DNA of 64,000 bases from Pilatotrama ljubarskyi (lineage: Eukaryota > Basidiomycota > Agaricomycetes > Polyporales > Polyporaceae): positions 1,127,574 to 1,191,573 of the forward strand of contig MU277670.1 of the NCBI GenBank assembly GCA_022385805.1. The letters run 5' to 3'. This document shows positions 45,201 through 54,526 of the stretch, piece after piece. Every line of letters starts with the position of its first letter. Positions within the stretch are counted from its first letter, which is position 1. A model generated the notes under the pieces. That model had not been told where the DNA came from and did not search any database. It saw only the letters and a program-made list of their open reading frames with translations. The translations under genes were made by a program, and so were the position numbers.

Positions 45201-46666
45201 GTAGAGACGATGTCCGAGGGGAGAGGTTTGATGCACTGGGGCGAAGAGAGGTCGCTGGTGTCCGGCTTATGGTTGGGCGGCGTGCGAACACTCGCAGGCA
45301 CGGAGCAGGATAGTCAGCAGAAACTGGGTTTGCTGAGCTCGAGTGAGGTCTCCTTGTTGTACGTTCACACGCTCCGCGAGAGTACTCGCAGTCTGGGGAC
45401 ATTGACTCGCGCTATTGACTGTTCCTCTGCCTTTGGATGTGCTCTACGTTGATGTCAGATTATCATCAGCTGACCCGCTCATAGTCACATCGGCAAGCAG
45501 GCCTACAGTATGTCATCTCTATCTCCTCAACTCGACTTGTAATCGATATTGAGGAGAACAACGCAGGAACATGAGAACAGACCACGACACCTGAGAAATT
45601 CTTGAGCTGACGAGGCCACTCGGGTCCGCTTACACATGCACGGATCGCAATGCCAGCTCGCTACATGGGGAAGCTCCTATGAGGCAGAAACGTCATCAAC
45701 TGATGATCTATAAGAGGGCGGCCTGGCTGCTAGCAATCAGTAGCTACTTCCAATCGGCGAGGTGGTCGTCCGCGGAACAAGTCTGCCTGGGTGATAGAGA
45801 CCTGGGTTAGGGTTCATCAAAAGTAGTTCCCACGATCAGCCACCCAAGGCCTTCACAGGCGCTTGTCAGCCCCTCCTCCGTGCAACTTGCGAAAATGAGT
45901 ACTTACTTAAAAGAAGCTCAGGATCAGATGCACCTCGGGGGGGCCCATATGCGGACCCAGGCAGATCAGGACGGATGGAGGTATACTGGTATTTACTCTA
46001 CATCCGATAGCAAGATGTCTGGTGGCAAGGGTGACCGTTTCATCTGCCAGTGCTATCGTCATGAAGCGCGGACTGACATCTGGACATTCCGCCAGGGGCG
46101 ACGCATTCTGAAGGATGAGCACTCGACGTAAGCCTATACGACATATGAAGATGTGCGCATGCATCATGTACCAGAATCCCTTCTTCAAGACGCCTTACAC
46201 GCGCCGGAGCTGTTGCCATCCATCACTACGCCCCTTTCTCTGCGTTCTCTCACACAGAAGCCTTATCACGCGGCCTTGTCGTATGCTTTCTCTCACACTG
46301 ACCAGTATTCAAATACCGACTCAGAGCGGTCTTCCGCATACCATTCGGGCCAGCCTCGACCTAAGGTATAACGGGGGAGGACCCATACGGGTCTGAATCG
46401 CGGGTACCGTCCTTACGCCATTAGGACAAAGGGCCGTCTGCTCATCCATGCATGTAGCGCAGCGCAAGACATGCGAGGCCCAGTAGGTGCGTGCGACGCT
46501 CCGGCGCCCATCTCTACGGCTGAATAGTTTTACTCCGTAAGGTTTCCCTCATCCCGCTGCTCGGGAACCTGTCTCTTGAGCGTCTTCAGACAGCTATAAG
46601 AGCCCTCCATCTCTGGGACGGCATCCATCAGTCCTTCCCACTGCGAGACAGTCTCTCAGCATCGCG
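45201..46666. other. Divergent intergenic region between SDR paralogues 4 and 5
   Basis: About 1.5 kb without a supportable gene. It contains a TATAAGAG octamer at 45709-45716 with no gene after it and a telomere-like GGGTTAGGGTT at 45804-45814. The TATAAGAG at 46595-46602 belongs to the SDR gene that follows. Confidence 0.45.
46595..46602 (+). promoter_or_regulatory. TATA box of SDR paralogue 5
   Basis: TATAAGAG 72 bp upstream of the ATG at 46667, the same octamer and nearly the same spacing as at paralogue 2. Confidence 0.65.
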
Positions 46667-47642
46667 ATGGCTTCCGCCGACCAATACACCTGGCTTATCA
46701 CAGGGTGCGTTCGCTCGCCTGCTGCTCTCGCGCGAATCAGTGTACTAATATTATATTTCTTCTCAGCTGCTCTCGCGGCATTGGCCTCGGCCTCACCGAG
46801 CAACTGCTCAAGGACCCCGCCAACTACATCATAGCGACCTGCAGGAACCCCGAGAAGGCCACGGGCCTCCATGCGCTGAAGGACACGGCGAGGGGCACGC
46901 TGCACATCCTGAAGCTGGACGTTGACGATCTCGATGGGATCAGGAAGTCCGTGAAGGAGGTTGAACCGCTGCTTGAGAAGACGGGTCTCGACTACCTGGT
47001 CAACAACGCAGCTGTGGTACGTCACTGGTCGCCGTCCGCTCGGGCCTCGCTTCCCTCGCTGTTGCAGCGGTTGAGTGCTGCTCGCATATACAGAACCAGA
47101 AGATCGACACTGCGTTCACCATGGACGTCGAGGGCTGGGGCCCAGTTTTCAAGACCAATGTGGTCGCCCCCGCTCTCCTCGGCCAAGTCTACCTCCCACT
47201 CATCGAGAAGAGCAAGAAGAAGACGATCGTCAACGTCTCAAGCTCGCTCGGGTCGTTCGGATACGGCTATGGCGAACTGTGGGCGTCGTACGCGATCACG
47301 AAGACCGGACTGAATATGCTCGTGCGTGACTTGCGTTTGTGATCCGACTGCTCACGGACTCCGCGGACTTTGGATGTCGTAGACGTACAAGCAGAGGGCG
47401 GAACGTCCAGACTTGATGATCATCTCCCTGTGCCCAGGCTGGGTCAAGACGGGTACGTGCACAGATCCGCGTCGTCGTCGCCGGCAGCTAAATTTTACTA
47501 TGGCAACGCAGATCTGGGCACGGACGACGCTCCGCTGGAGCTCATCGAGAGCGTTACTGCGGTCGCCAACGTTCTGACGTCGCTGAAGCCCGAGGATAAC
47601 GGCAGGCTCGTCAACTACAGGCACGAAATCATGCCATGGTAA
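46667..47642 (+). CDS. Short-chain dehydrogenase/reductase (SDR), paralogue 5
   Basis: Five exons: 46667-46704, 46767-47016, 47094-47321, 47383-47452 and 47512-47642, giving 238 aa. Motifs in order: TGCSRGIG, TCRNPEKA, LDVDDLDG, NNAAV, VSSSLGS..ASYAITK (Y-x3-K), CPGWVKT and DLGTDDAP, ending IMPW. The usual DMGG at the start of exon 5 is DLGT. Exon lengths 38/250/228/70/131 are those of the family. It is divergent from paralogue 4, with about 1.5 kb between them. Confidence 0.93.
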
Positions 47643-48682
47643 AGAGTCCTCAAGAGCTGTGCTTATCAAAGATCTGTGAAGCGCATATGTGGGCGCGATG
47701 GGTGGCGATGCCAGTGTTCAAGCATAGCAGATGAGTGAATAGAGGATATATGAAGTGCCAGTGCTACGCTCAGCCGTTGTGTTCCATGATACGCCCGTCG
47801 CCGGTAAGGAACAAGTTCCAGTCGGGTCGGAGGACTATATCGGGAGCTATTTCGTGCACAGCCACCCCCAGAGGTAAGGTCACCGTCTCTGGAGTCGGGA
47901 CCGTTTGAGGTGGCTGACTCTCAGGTTCGAGCTCTCATGTACGTATACACGGCACGTCTTCGTTGGGTATGCCGTGCTTTCCATGCGCCGAAGATGCCCT
48001 TCTGCTCTCTGAACCCTAGTGGCTAGTGCGGTAGCGTTACGGCGCAATCCACTGCGGCGAAGCGAAGTTCAGACAATCCCGTCGCGCAGAGGACCATCAT
48101 CCGAGACTGCAGCCTTAGTACCCCGCAGATCAGAAAAGCCTGTCTCTATAATCGCTCGGAGGGCTTCATGTGGCTCTCGGTCGCCTAGTGCTGAATCGAC
48201 GAGGAGAGCAGCGGCGGCGCAACGCCGTATGGTTTGTGGATGTCGGGACGCGACTTCTATGATCGTCGCGCTCGAGGTTACTTGAAGATGGGATACTAAG
48301 AGACTCTCACCCGTGTCTGTCAAAGCAGACATATGGCTCCTCCTAGTGTGACGCTGGGTTGGCTTAAGCGTGATGCGTATAGTATACGTAATACGGAGGA
48401 ATGCGTCATGTCCACTTCGCGTGCCATCTATGAGCGTGTAAAGACAATCCATTGCCGTCCCGGGCGTCGCGTCGTACCGGCAGCGGAGACGGTCGACGTC
48501 GCTTGTCCTCATCTCTGGCGTTCACGTAAGGGTTAGCCGAGTGGGCAGCGGACCTGGGCGCTGGTGCTGCGACGACGTGCAACCCTCCACGACGCCGCGC
48601 TGCTCATCCCTGAGCTTCTCCCCGTTCGTGTCTCCCGCTATACCAGTGCATCCTGGCACGGCCTCTTCTCAGCGCGATCATC
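47643..48682. other. Intergenic region, no gene seen
   Basis: About 1 kb. A tRNA-like string (TTAGCCGAGTGGGCAG near 48534) was examined and rejected. No other structure was recognised. Confidence 0.4.
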
Positions 48683-48931
48683 ATGTCTCGGAAGCCACAC
48701 CAACGGCCCACGCACAAGAAGAGCACGACGAGGGCGGCGGCGAGGGCCGCCCCCAGGGCGATGGTCCACGTGCAGCTCCAGTCTCGAAGAAAACCTGGGC
48801 GCAAGCCGAAGGAATGCGAGTTCTGCCAGGAGACGTACGAGATGGCGAGGAGCAAGCACCTGCTCAGGTGCAGAGGGTGGCTGCCGCGCGTACGCGTGGA
48901 CGCGCACCACCTCGCGAGGAGAACTGGTTGA
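48683..48931 (+). CDS. Possible small basic zinc-finger protein (82 aa)
   Basis: An 82-residue frame opening with MSRKPHQRPTHKKST, very rich in Arg/Lys/Ala. An AT-hook-like RRKPGRKPK is followed directly by a C-x2-C-x10-H-x3-C array (CEFC..KHLLRC), a plausible zinc knuckle. Other frames of the same DNA are also open because of high GC, so composition alone does not prove coding. It is either a small nuclear protein, an exon of a larger gene, or a chance frame. No family was recognised. Confidence 0.35.
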   Translation: MSRKPHQRPTHKKSTTRAAARAAPRAMVHVQLQSRRKPGRKPKECEFCQETYEMARSKHLLRCRGWLPRVRVDAHHLARRTG

Positions 48932-49292
48932 ACGTCCTACAGCGCGAGGGTTCAGGTTGCCGCGTAATGTAAACGTCTCATCGGGGACGCTGAGTTCTCC
49001 GTCTCTCTTGGAATCGAACTGGTCAGGCGGCAGAGGCAGCGCAGACACTTCACATCCCTTACCCCCCAATCCGCATTGTGAGACTCGCTAGCGAGCGTGA
49101 CGACTCGTGACTCTACGGTACATATCCGCGGTGGACATTCGACGTGTATCTATCTCAGCTGCACCTACCTTTGCCTTCGTAGTGTGTACGTACTTATGGC
49201 CGATGGTACGCACCTGTACTGTACCTTCGTCCGTCTCTGCGCAGCGCGAGCACGCTTCGAGACGCTGCTTGCGCGGGCACGTCCGGCCGCTC
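48932..49292. other. Intergenic region, no gene seen
   Basis: Short spacer downstream of the minus-strand Cys-cluster gene; probably contains its 3' UTR. Confidence 0.4.
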
Positions 49293-50783
49293 CTACCTAC
49301 CTCTCAGCGCCGCTCGGAGCCCTTCGTCGTCAGCCAACTCGGCCTTCACTTCTTGTCGTTCTTTCTCGAGCGCGGCGAGCTGGGCGTTGATGAGGCCTAG
49401 TCTGTGCCTCGCCGAGGGCCGGTCTGCGGCGGCGGTTCGAGTTTCGGGGACCCGGCGCTCGGCTTTGGGAGGACTTGGGGCCCTCGCTTTCGACGACGCC
49501 TCCGTACGCTTGGTGGACGGAGGGGCGGGCTTCGCAGGGTCGGCGACACGAAGGCGAGGTCGGGCGGGAGGCTGCGCGGATGGCGTAGTGCCCGGGGCGG
49601 GAGACGCGGCTTTGTGTCTCGGGGCGAGCGCACCTGAAAGTGTCGCTGCGGGGCCGCGCTCGCGCGCCGCAGAGATGGCTTTCAGGTCGAGGAAGGGAGT
49701 CTTGCGGGGGCGTTTGGGGGGACGGCGCGCGTCGGGGTCATCGGTCGGGCCCGTGGCCGGCGCAAACGCAGGCTCGGTGGCTTCAGCAACCGGGGGTGGA
49801 CGCTTACCTCTGGTCTCCGGTGACGATGGGGCTGTGGTTCGGGCTCGGTGTCGTTCAACGTCTTCAGCTGCGTTGAGATCGGCGCCGGTGCGCCTGACAA
49901 CTCTGTCGTCGGGTTCCTGCCCTGTAGAGGTCTGCGTGATCGAGACGCGAACGGGTAACCTACCAAAGCGCGGCCCGAACTGGCGTTCCAGGAGATCGCG
50001 GGCGGCGGGGGGCCATTCGGTAGGGCACGCACCCGGATTGTAGCAGTCCTCCGTCTTTGCGGCGAGGGTGGGCGCATCGAGGGGGGTGACGCCGTTGGCG
50101 TTGAGGAACGCGATTGCGAGCTCGACGGCCTCGAAAGCGGCGGGCCAGTCATGGGAGGCATGTCGGACGATGCCGAATCCGACGCCGTTGAAGCGGGCAA
50201 CGAGGCCTCTTGACTCACTTTTGTCGACTAGGAGGGTCTGGGAGGTTATTGTATCGAGGTAGGCAGAACGAGCGGTGTTGACGGAAGGCGTACGGTAGAG
50301 CTCGCCTTCGAGATTCAGGCCGCCCCAGGTACAGCGCTTATGGTGCCTGGAGCAGTTACCGCACCGTATACGGGAGAGCTGCGGCTGTTGGCAGGATTTA
50401 TTTGAGCTGCGACAAAAATCGCACTAGGATACGAATTGAGAGACGCAAAGGTCAGTCGGTACGGGGAGGGTGTCACGGTAGGAATGGCTGTATGTGCGCA
50501 CAGCGGTGTGAACTATCAAGAATTGTCGGGTCTTGCCGTTGGTGGCTGGGAGACCGCGGGGGAGGCCTGTGCGGGTGCGCGCAGGCGCACTATGGGCACT
50601 GGTGAGACGGAGAGGACCATCGCCGTCGCGTCGGCTGGATCCTGCGGACGAGTGATGACCGCGGCGATCATTAGCAATGTCCTTCTTGCGTATGGTGGCG
50701 CGCGTTTTGACACAGCCGTGGTAGTCAGGGGGCTCGGCGAGCGCAGAGGGGTCGCCGGTGGGTGCGTCGAAGCTCATGCGCAC
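49293..50783 (-). CDS. Cys-cluster and coiled-coil protein, unknown function
   Basis: The large exon 49293-50423 is open for 377 codons including the stop, but has no early ATG, so it is easily missed. It starts directly after an intron acceptor (CCTAG). The product begins with a Cys cluster of the form CDFC-x6-C-x9-RCGNC-x7-C (CSRHHKRCTW), resembling DNA-binding zinc clusters. A conserved-looking domain follows (VGFGIVRHASHDWPAAFEAV, then AKTEDCYNPGACPTEWP and LLERQFGPRF), then a Pro/Arg-rich basic linker (RRPPKRPRKTPFLDLK). The C-terminus is a coiled coil (LINAQLAALEKERQEVKAEL). A first exon beginning near 50783 (MRMSFDAPTGDP, YHGCVKTRATIRKKD) is proposed. Three donors (exon ends 50463, 50502 and 50514) keep the frame and cannot be told apart by eye. 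Expected length is about 465-485 aa. Confidence 0.65.
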
Positions 50784-51001
50784 CGACGGGGGTACCTGAC
50801 AGTCGAGGGTGGTGTTGCTAGGCTATGAGATGACACGTCAATGTACGCCCGAGGATTGAGAAAGACCGGTGTACACCTACCGCCTACGAGTCGAAGACTA
50901 GGACCGGTGGTAGAGAGCGGGAGAGGAAGTTATGTTTGCGCTCGGGCGCTGTACATGAGCAATCGGGCCGAGGGAAGACTTGGCAGCTGGGAGCGTGGGG
51001 G

Positions 51002-51010
51002 TTAGGGTTA
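51002..51010 (+). promoter_or_regulatory. Telobox-like motif (TTAGGGTTA)
   Basis: GGGTTAGGGTTAG in a divergent promoter. In fungi such short interstitial telomere motifs can be bound by Myb-type telobox factors (Tbf1/Teb1 family). Its use here is inferred only. Confidence 0.4.
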
Positions 51011-51349
51011 GTCGCGGTGCGCCGCGGAGGAGAGAATACGCCGGAGGTGCGATGCGCCGGACTTGCGATGATACTGTGTACAGAAAGCACAAAGGAGCGA
51101 GTGGTACTACCGTAGTATTATTACTACTAACAATAATAACTATTACTACTCCCGAGCAAGCACACACGGGCGTCTCCGGCTTCGGCTCGGCACCAGGCAA
51201 TCCATTCAGAAACAACAAGTCCAAAACAGGCAAGCAGGGCGCGGGATAAGGGCGTTATCCGCGCGGAAATGGGGATTGTGGATAAGAGTAGATTAGTTTT
51301 GCAGCTGCCGTCGCCCCCGACTCGGACGCCATCAACCCTCTCGTCCTCA

Positions 51350-51391
51350 ACGCCGGCGACGACGACGACGACAACGACGACGACGACGGAT
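51350..51391. repeat. CGA/CAA trinucleotide repeat
   Basis: Interrupted (GAC/CGA)n tract in the presumed 5' leader of the PIP5-kinase gene, ending about 50 bp before the ATG. Confidence 0.7.
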
Positions 51392-51443
51392 AACGCATTG
51401 CCCACGCACCTCTCTGCTCCGCTGCCCCCCGCTCACGAGGCTG

Positions 51444-54049
51444 ATGGCCGCAGCTGCCGCCATCCCCATCGCACGCACGTCCTCGCCCGCCTCGTTTGAC
51501 GGTGAGGACCGTGCTCGCCAGAGCTATGCCTCCACGTCCCCCGCCTCTTATCTGACCGCTCCTCTCCCCTCGCCCAGCCCCCATTCCCCCATGCCTTCCT
51601 CCTCCTCGCGCCCGTCGTCCACGCATACACTCGCACCCGCCCCCGCCTCCCGCGACCCCGACACCGTCAACCCCATCCACTCCCTCGCGTTCGCCGGCGG
51701 AAAGCAGTCTCCAGCCCAGGAGGTCCACATCCTCAAGGTCTCCGACGACGTCGTCGAGCTCGGCCAGGGCCCCGTCCCAGAACCCGTCCTGCACAAGGTC
51801 GGCGCGTCCATTGCGCACGCCGTCCCCAACTTCCACAGCCAGCAGCGTGAAGCCAGCGGCGACTCCAACATCGGCCCTCCCCCCCCTTCCCCCCCTTCCA
51901 GCGTCGAGGACGACGAGGACGCGCCCGCTCCCGGTCCGGCGCCTCGCAAGCCCGTAGCGTCCACGTCGCACGCGGCAGAGTCTCCACCGCGTCCGATAAC
52001 CTTTGAGGAGCCCCTCCAGCGCACTTCCTCCGCTTCCCGCGAACAGCGTACGTTCCCCCGCCTCGCAAGCTCCTCACAGGGTCTCCGCCACCGCTCGTCG
52101 GCAGAAACAAGGTCGTCCCTGCGCACATCCCAGTCGGCATACGCACAAAGCACCCTCGACACCCCTCTCACCGACGACCCGTCCTCACATGGCGTGCCCT
52201 CGGTCTCAAAGAGCCTCCCCTCGCAGGCAGGCTCCCACGTCTCCGTCGACGGCTACCTACAGCCCCCGCCGCCGCACAAGCCCTCGCGGCGGAACACCAT
52301 CGGCTCCTCGACGCTCGCCCCCAGCCAGTCGTCCCCGCCCCGGCCGGCGCGCATGATGACCATGCAGTCCCATCCCGCGACGTTCGACGACGCCGGCGAG
52401 CTTGCGGACGACATCGAGCTCCAGGCAGAGCAGATCCGCCGCGAACGCATGTCCAAGCGGGCGAAAGCCCAGCAGGACGCCGAGCGCGCCCTCACCCGCA
52501 CCGCGACGACGCTCTCCAGGGTGGACGACAAGCCGCTCGTAGGGAACCTGATCGGCGAGGACCACGTCAACTATGTGTTGATGTACAACATGCTCACCGG
52601 TATCCGGATAGCTGTGGGTATCCATTCTCCTGACAGTTCTTCCGCGTCTCAAAACATCCTCTCTGTAGGTGTCACGATGTCAGGCAAAGATACGGAGACC
52701 ATTGACGGACGAGGACTACACGGCGCGACACAAGTATTCGTTTGACATGTGCGTAGCCCTTCTCCGCCTACCGTCGCCCCTCTGAACCCCCAGCAGCGTC
52801 GGCAACGAGCTCACGCCGTCCGCCAAGTATGATTTCAAGTTCAAGGACTATGCACCCTGGGTCTTTCGCGAGCTGCGCGAGGACTATTTCCACCTCGACC
52901 CCGCCGACTACCTCCTATCCCTGACGGCAAAGTACATCCTGTCCGAGCTCGGCTCCCCGGGCAAGTCGGGCTCGTTCTTCTACTTCTCGCGCGACTACCG
53001 CTTCATCATCAAGACCATCCACCATTCGGAGCACAAGTTTCTCCGGCGGATACTGAAGCGCTACTACGAGCACATCAAGAACAACCCGCATACCCTCCTC
53101 TCGCGCTTCTACGGCCTGCACCGCGTCAAGCTCCCGCACGGGCGCAAGATCCACTTCGTGATCATGAACAACCTCTTCCCCGCCCACAAGGACATCCACG
53201 AGACGTACGACCTCAAGGGGAGCACGGTCGGCCGCGAGTACCCCGAGGAAAAGGCCGCGCAGAACCCGCGCGCGGTCCTCAAGGACCTCAACTGGATCAA
53301 GCGCCGTAAGACGCTCGAGCTCGGCCCAGAGAAGCGCGCGCTCCTCACCGAGCAGCTCAGGCGCGACTCGGAGATCCTCAAGGACCTCGGCGTCATGGAC
53401 TACAGCCTTCTCGTCGGCATCCACAACATGCAGCGTGGAAACCGCGACAACGTCCGGCGGAACACGCTCCGCGTCTTCTCGGTAAGCACGCTCGTTCTGT
53501 TCTGTCGCTTGGCTGAGCTCACAGTGTGCGCGCGCAGCCTGATATGCCTGTCATCAACCGGAAGAAGACGATCGGGAAGGGCCCGCAGTCGCCCGAGGCC
53601 ATCGCCATGCGCCGCATCATGCGTGAGGCGGACCCGCAGAGCCTGAGCGCGGCGACGATCACGCTCCCCGAGGAGGACACGGGCGAGCGGCAGCACTTTA
53701 TCTTCTATCAGGACGAGGGCGGCCTGCGCGCGACGGACGAGGCGAACGAGAACATGGACACGATCTATTACCTCGGCGTGATCGACATCCTCACGCCGTA
53801 CAACACCTTCAAGAAGCTCGAGCACTTCTGGAAAGGGCTCAGTGCGGATCGCGTGCGTCTCGTTGCTTTCGGCGCGTGTGGGCGGTGACGCTGACGTTGT
53901 GTGTTTGGGTTCTGCAGCATAAGATTAGCCCGGTGCCCCCGGTCGAGTACGCCAACCGCTTCTTCTCGTTCATGAAGGCGATCATGCGCGGCGGCGGCGG
54001 CGGCGACAAGTTTATGCCCGACCCGAATAGTACGCCTCATCTGTGCTAG
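51444..54049 (+). CDS. MSS4: Phosphatidylinositol-4-phosphate 5-kinase (Mss4-like)
   Basis: Makes PI(4,5)P2 at the plasma membrane for actin, endocytosis and cell-wall signalling. About 790 aa in five exons (first exon ends at 52613; acceptors include the one before [11 protein letters not shown]). Residues 1-370 are a disordered Ser/Pro-rich extension, then [19 protein letters not shown] leads into the kinase core: [20 protein letters not shown] (ATP-binding Lys), [35 protein letters not shown] and [20 protein letters not shown]. The activation-loop region ends in [19 protein letters not shown]. The stop used here (TAG at 54047-54049, after [10 protein letters not shown]) is the simplest. 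A GTACGC donor just before it could instead splice to 54113 and add an unconserved tail. Convergent with condensin subunit 1. Confidence 0.95.
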
Positions 54050-54526
54050 CGATCGTTTGTCCCTGCTTCCTCGTCGTCGCGCCCTGCCGTTCTCCCTTAG
54101 ATTTCATGGACTGGTCGCACTCCCTGCATCCTCGCATGTACCGCCCATCTCATGCCCCACACCCATCCACCCAACCCTCTCTGCATATCCTATTCTCGAG
54201 CATACCCCCTTCGCATCGGCATCGGTTGTGTCGTGTTTGTTCTCATCTTGCCGCGGGACATCTTGCTCTCTGCCCCGCTTCCACCCTCGTTCTTTCGGTA
54301 CCACCTGTGTATTTTGCGCGTGCGTGCGTCGTCACGCACCGTGTCCACGCTCCCTCTGCTTCACGGACTTTCTAGGATTCGTTTTTCTTTTATCGTCGTC
54401 GGTCGGGAGCTCCATAGTCGTCTTATACAGTATATAATGTACTACAATGTGCTGATATACAAGCCGCAATACAGTCCGTGCCCTGGAAAACAACAAATCT
54501 CGAAGTTCGAAGTGCTAACCTCAACG
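54050..54526. other. Convergent 3' region, PIP5-kinase / condensin
   Basis: Pyrimidine-rich DNA with AT-rich ends (TATATAATGTACTACAATG near 54430) that should hold both 3' UTRs and poly(A) signals. Frames at 54043-54535 look non-coding. Confidence 0.5.

Larger units (their letters stand above)
50784..51443. other. Divergent promoter region with telobox and microsatellites
   Basis: Lies between the Cys-cluster gene (minus) and the PIP5-kinase gene (plus). Holds a two-unit telomere-like motif at 51002-51010, an ATT/ACT trinucleotide run near 51112-51150 and a CGA-type repeat at 51350-51391, the last probably in the 5' leader of the kinase mRNA. Confidence 0.6.

Noticed and set aside
36364..47642. 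SDR cluster as a secondary-metabolite gene cluster
   Set aside because: No polyketide synthase, NRPS, terpene synthase, P450, transporter or pathway regulator is present among the SDR genes.
48530..48570. TTAGCCGAGTGGGCAG, similar to the D-arm of tRNA-Leu/Ser
   Set aside because: No matching anticodon stem, variable arm or T-arm follows at the expected distance.
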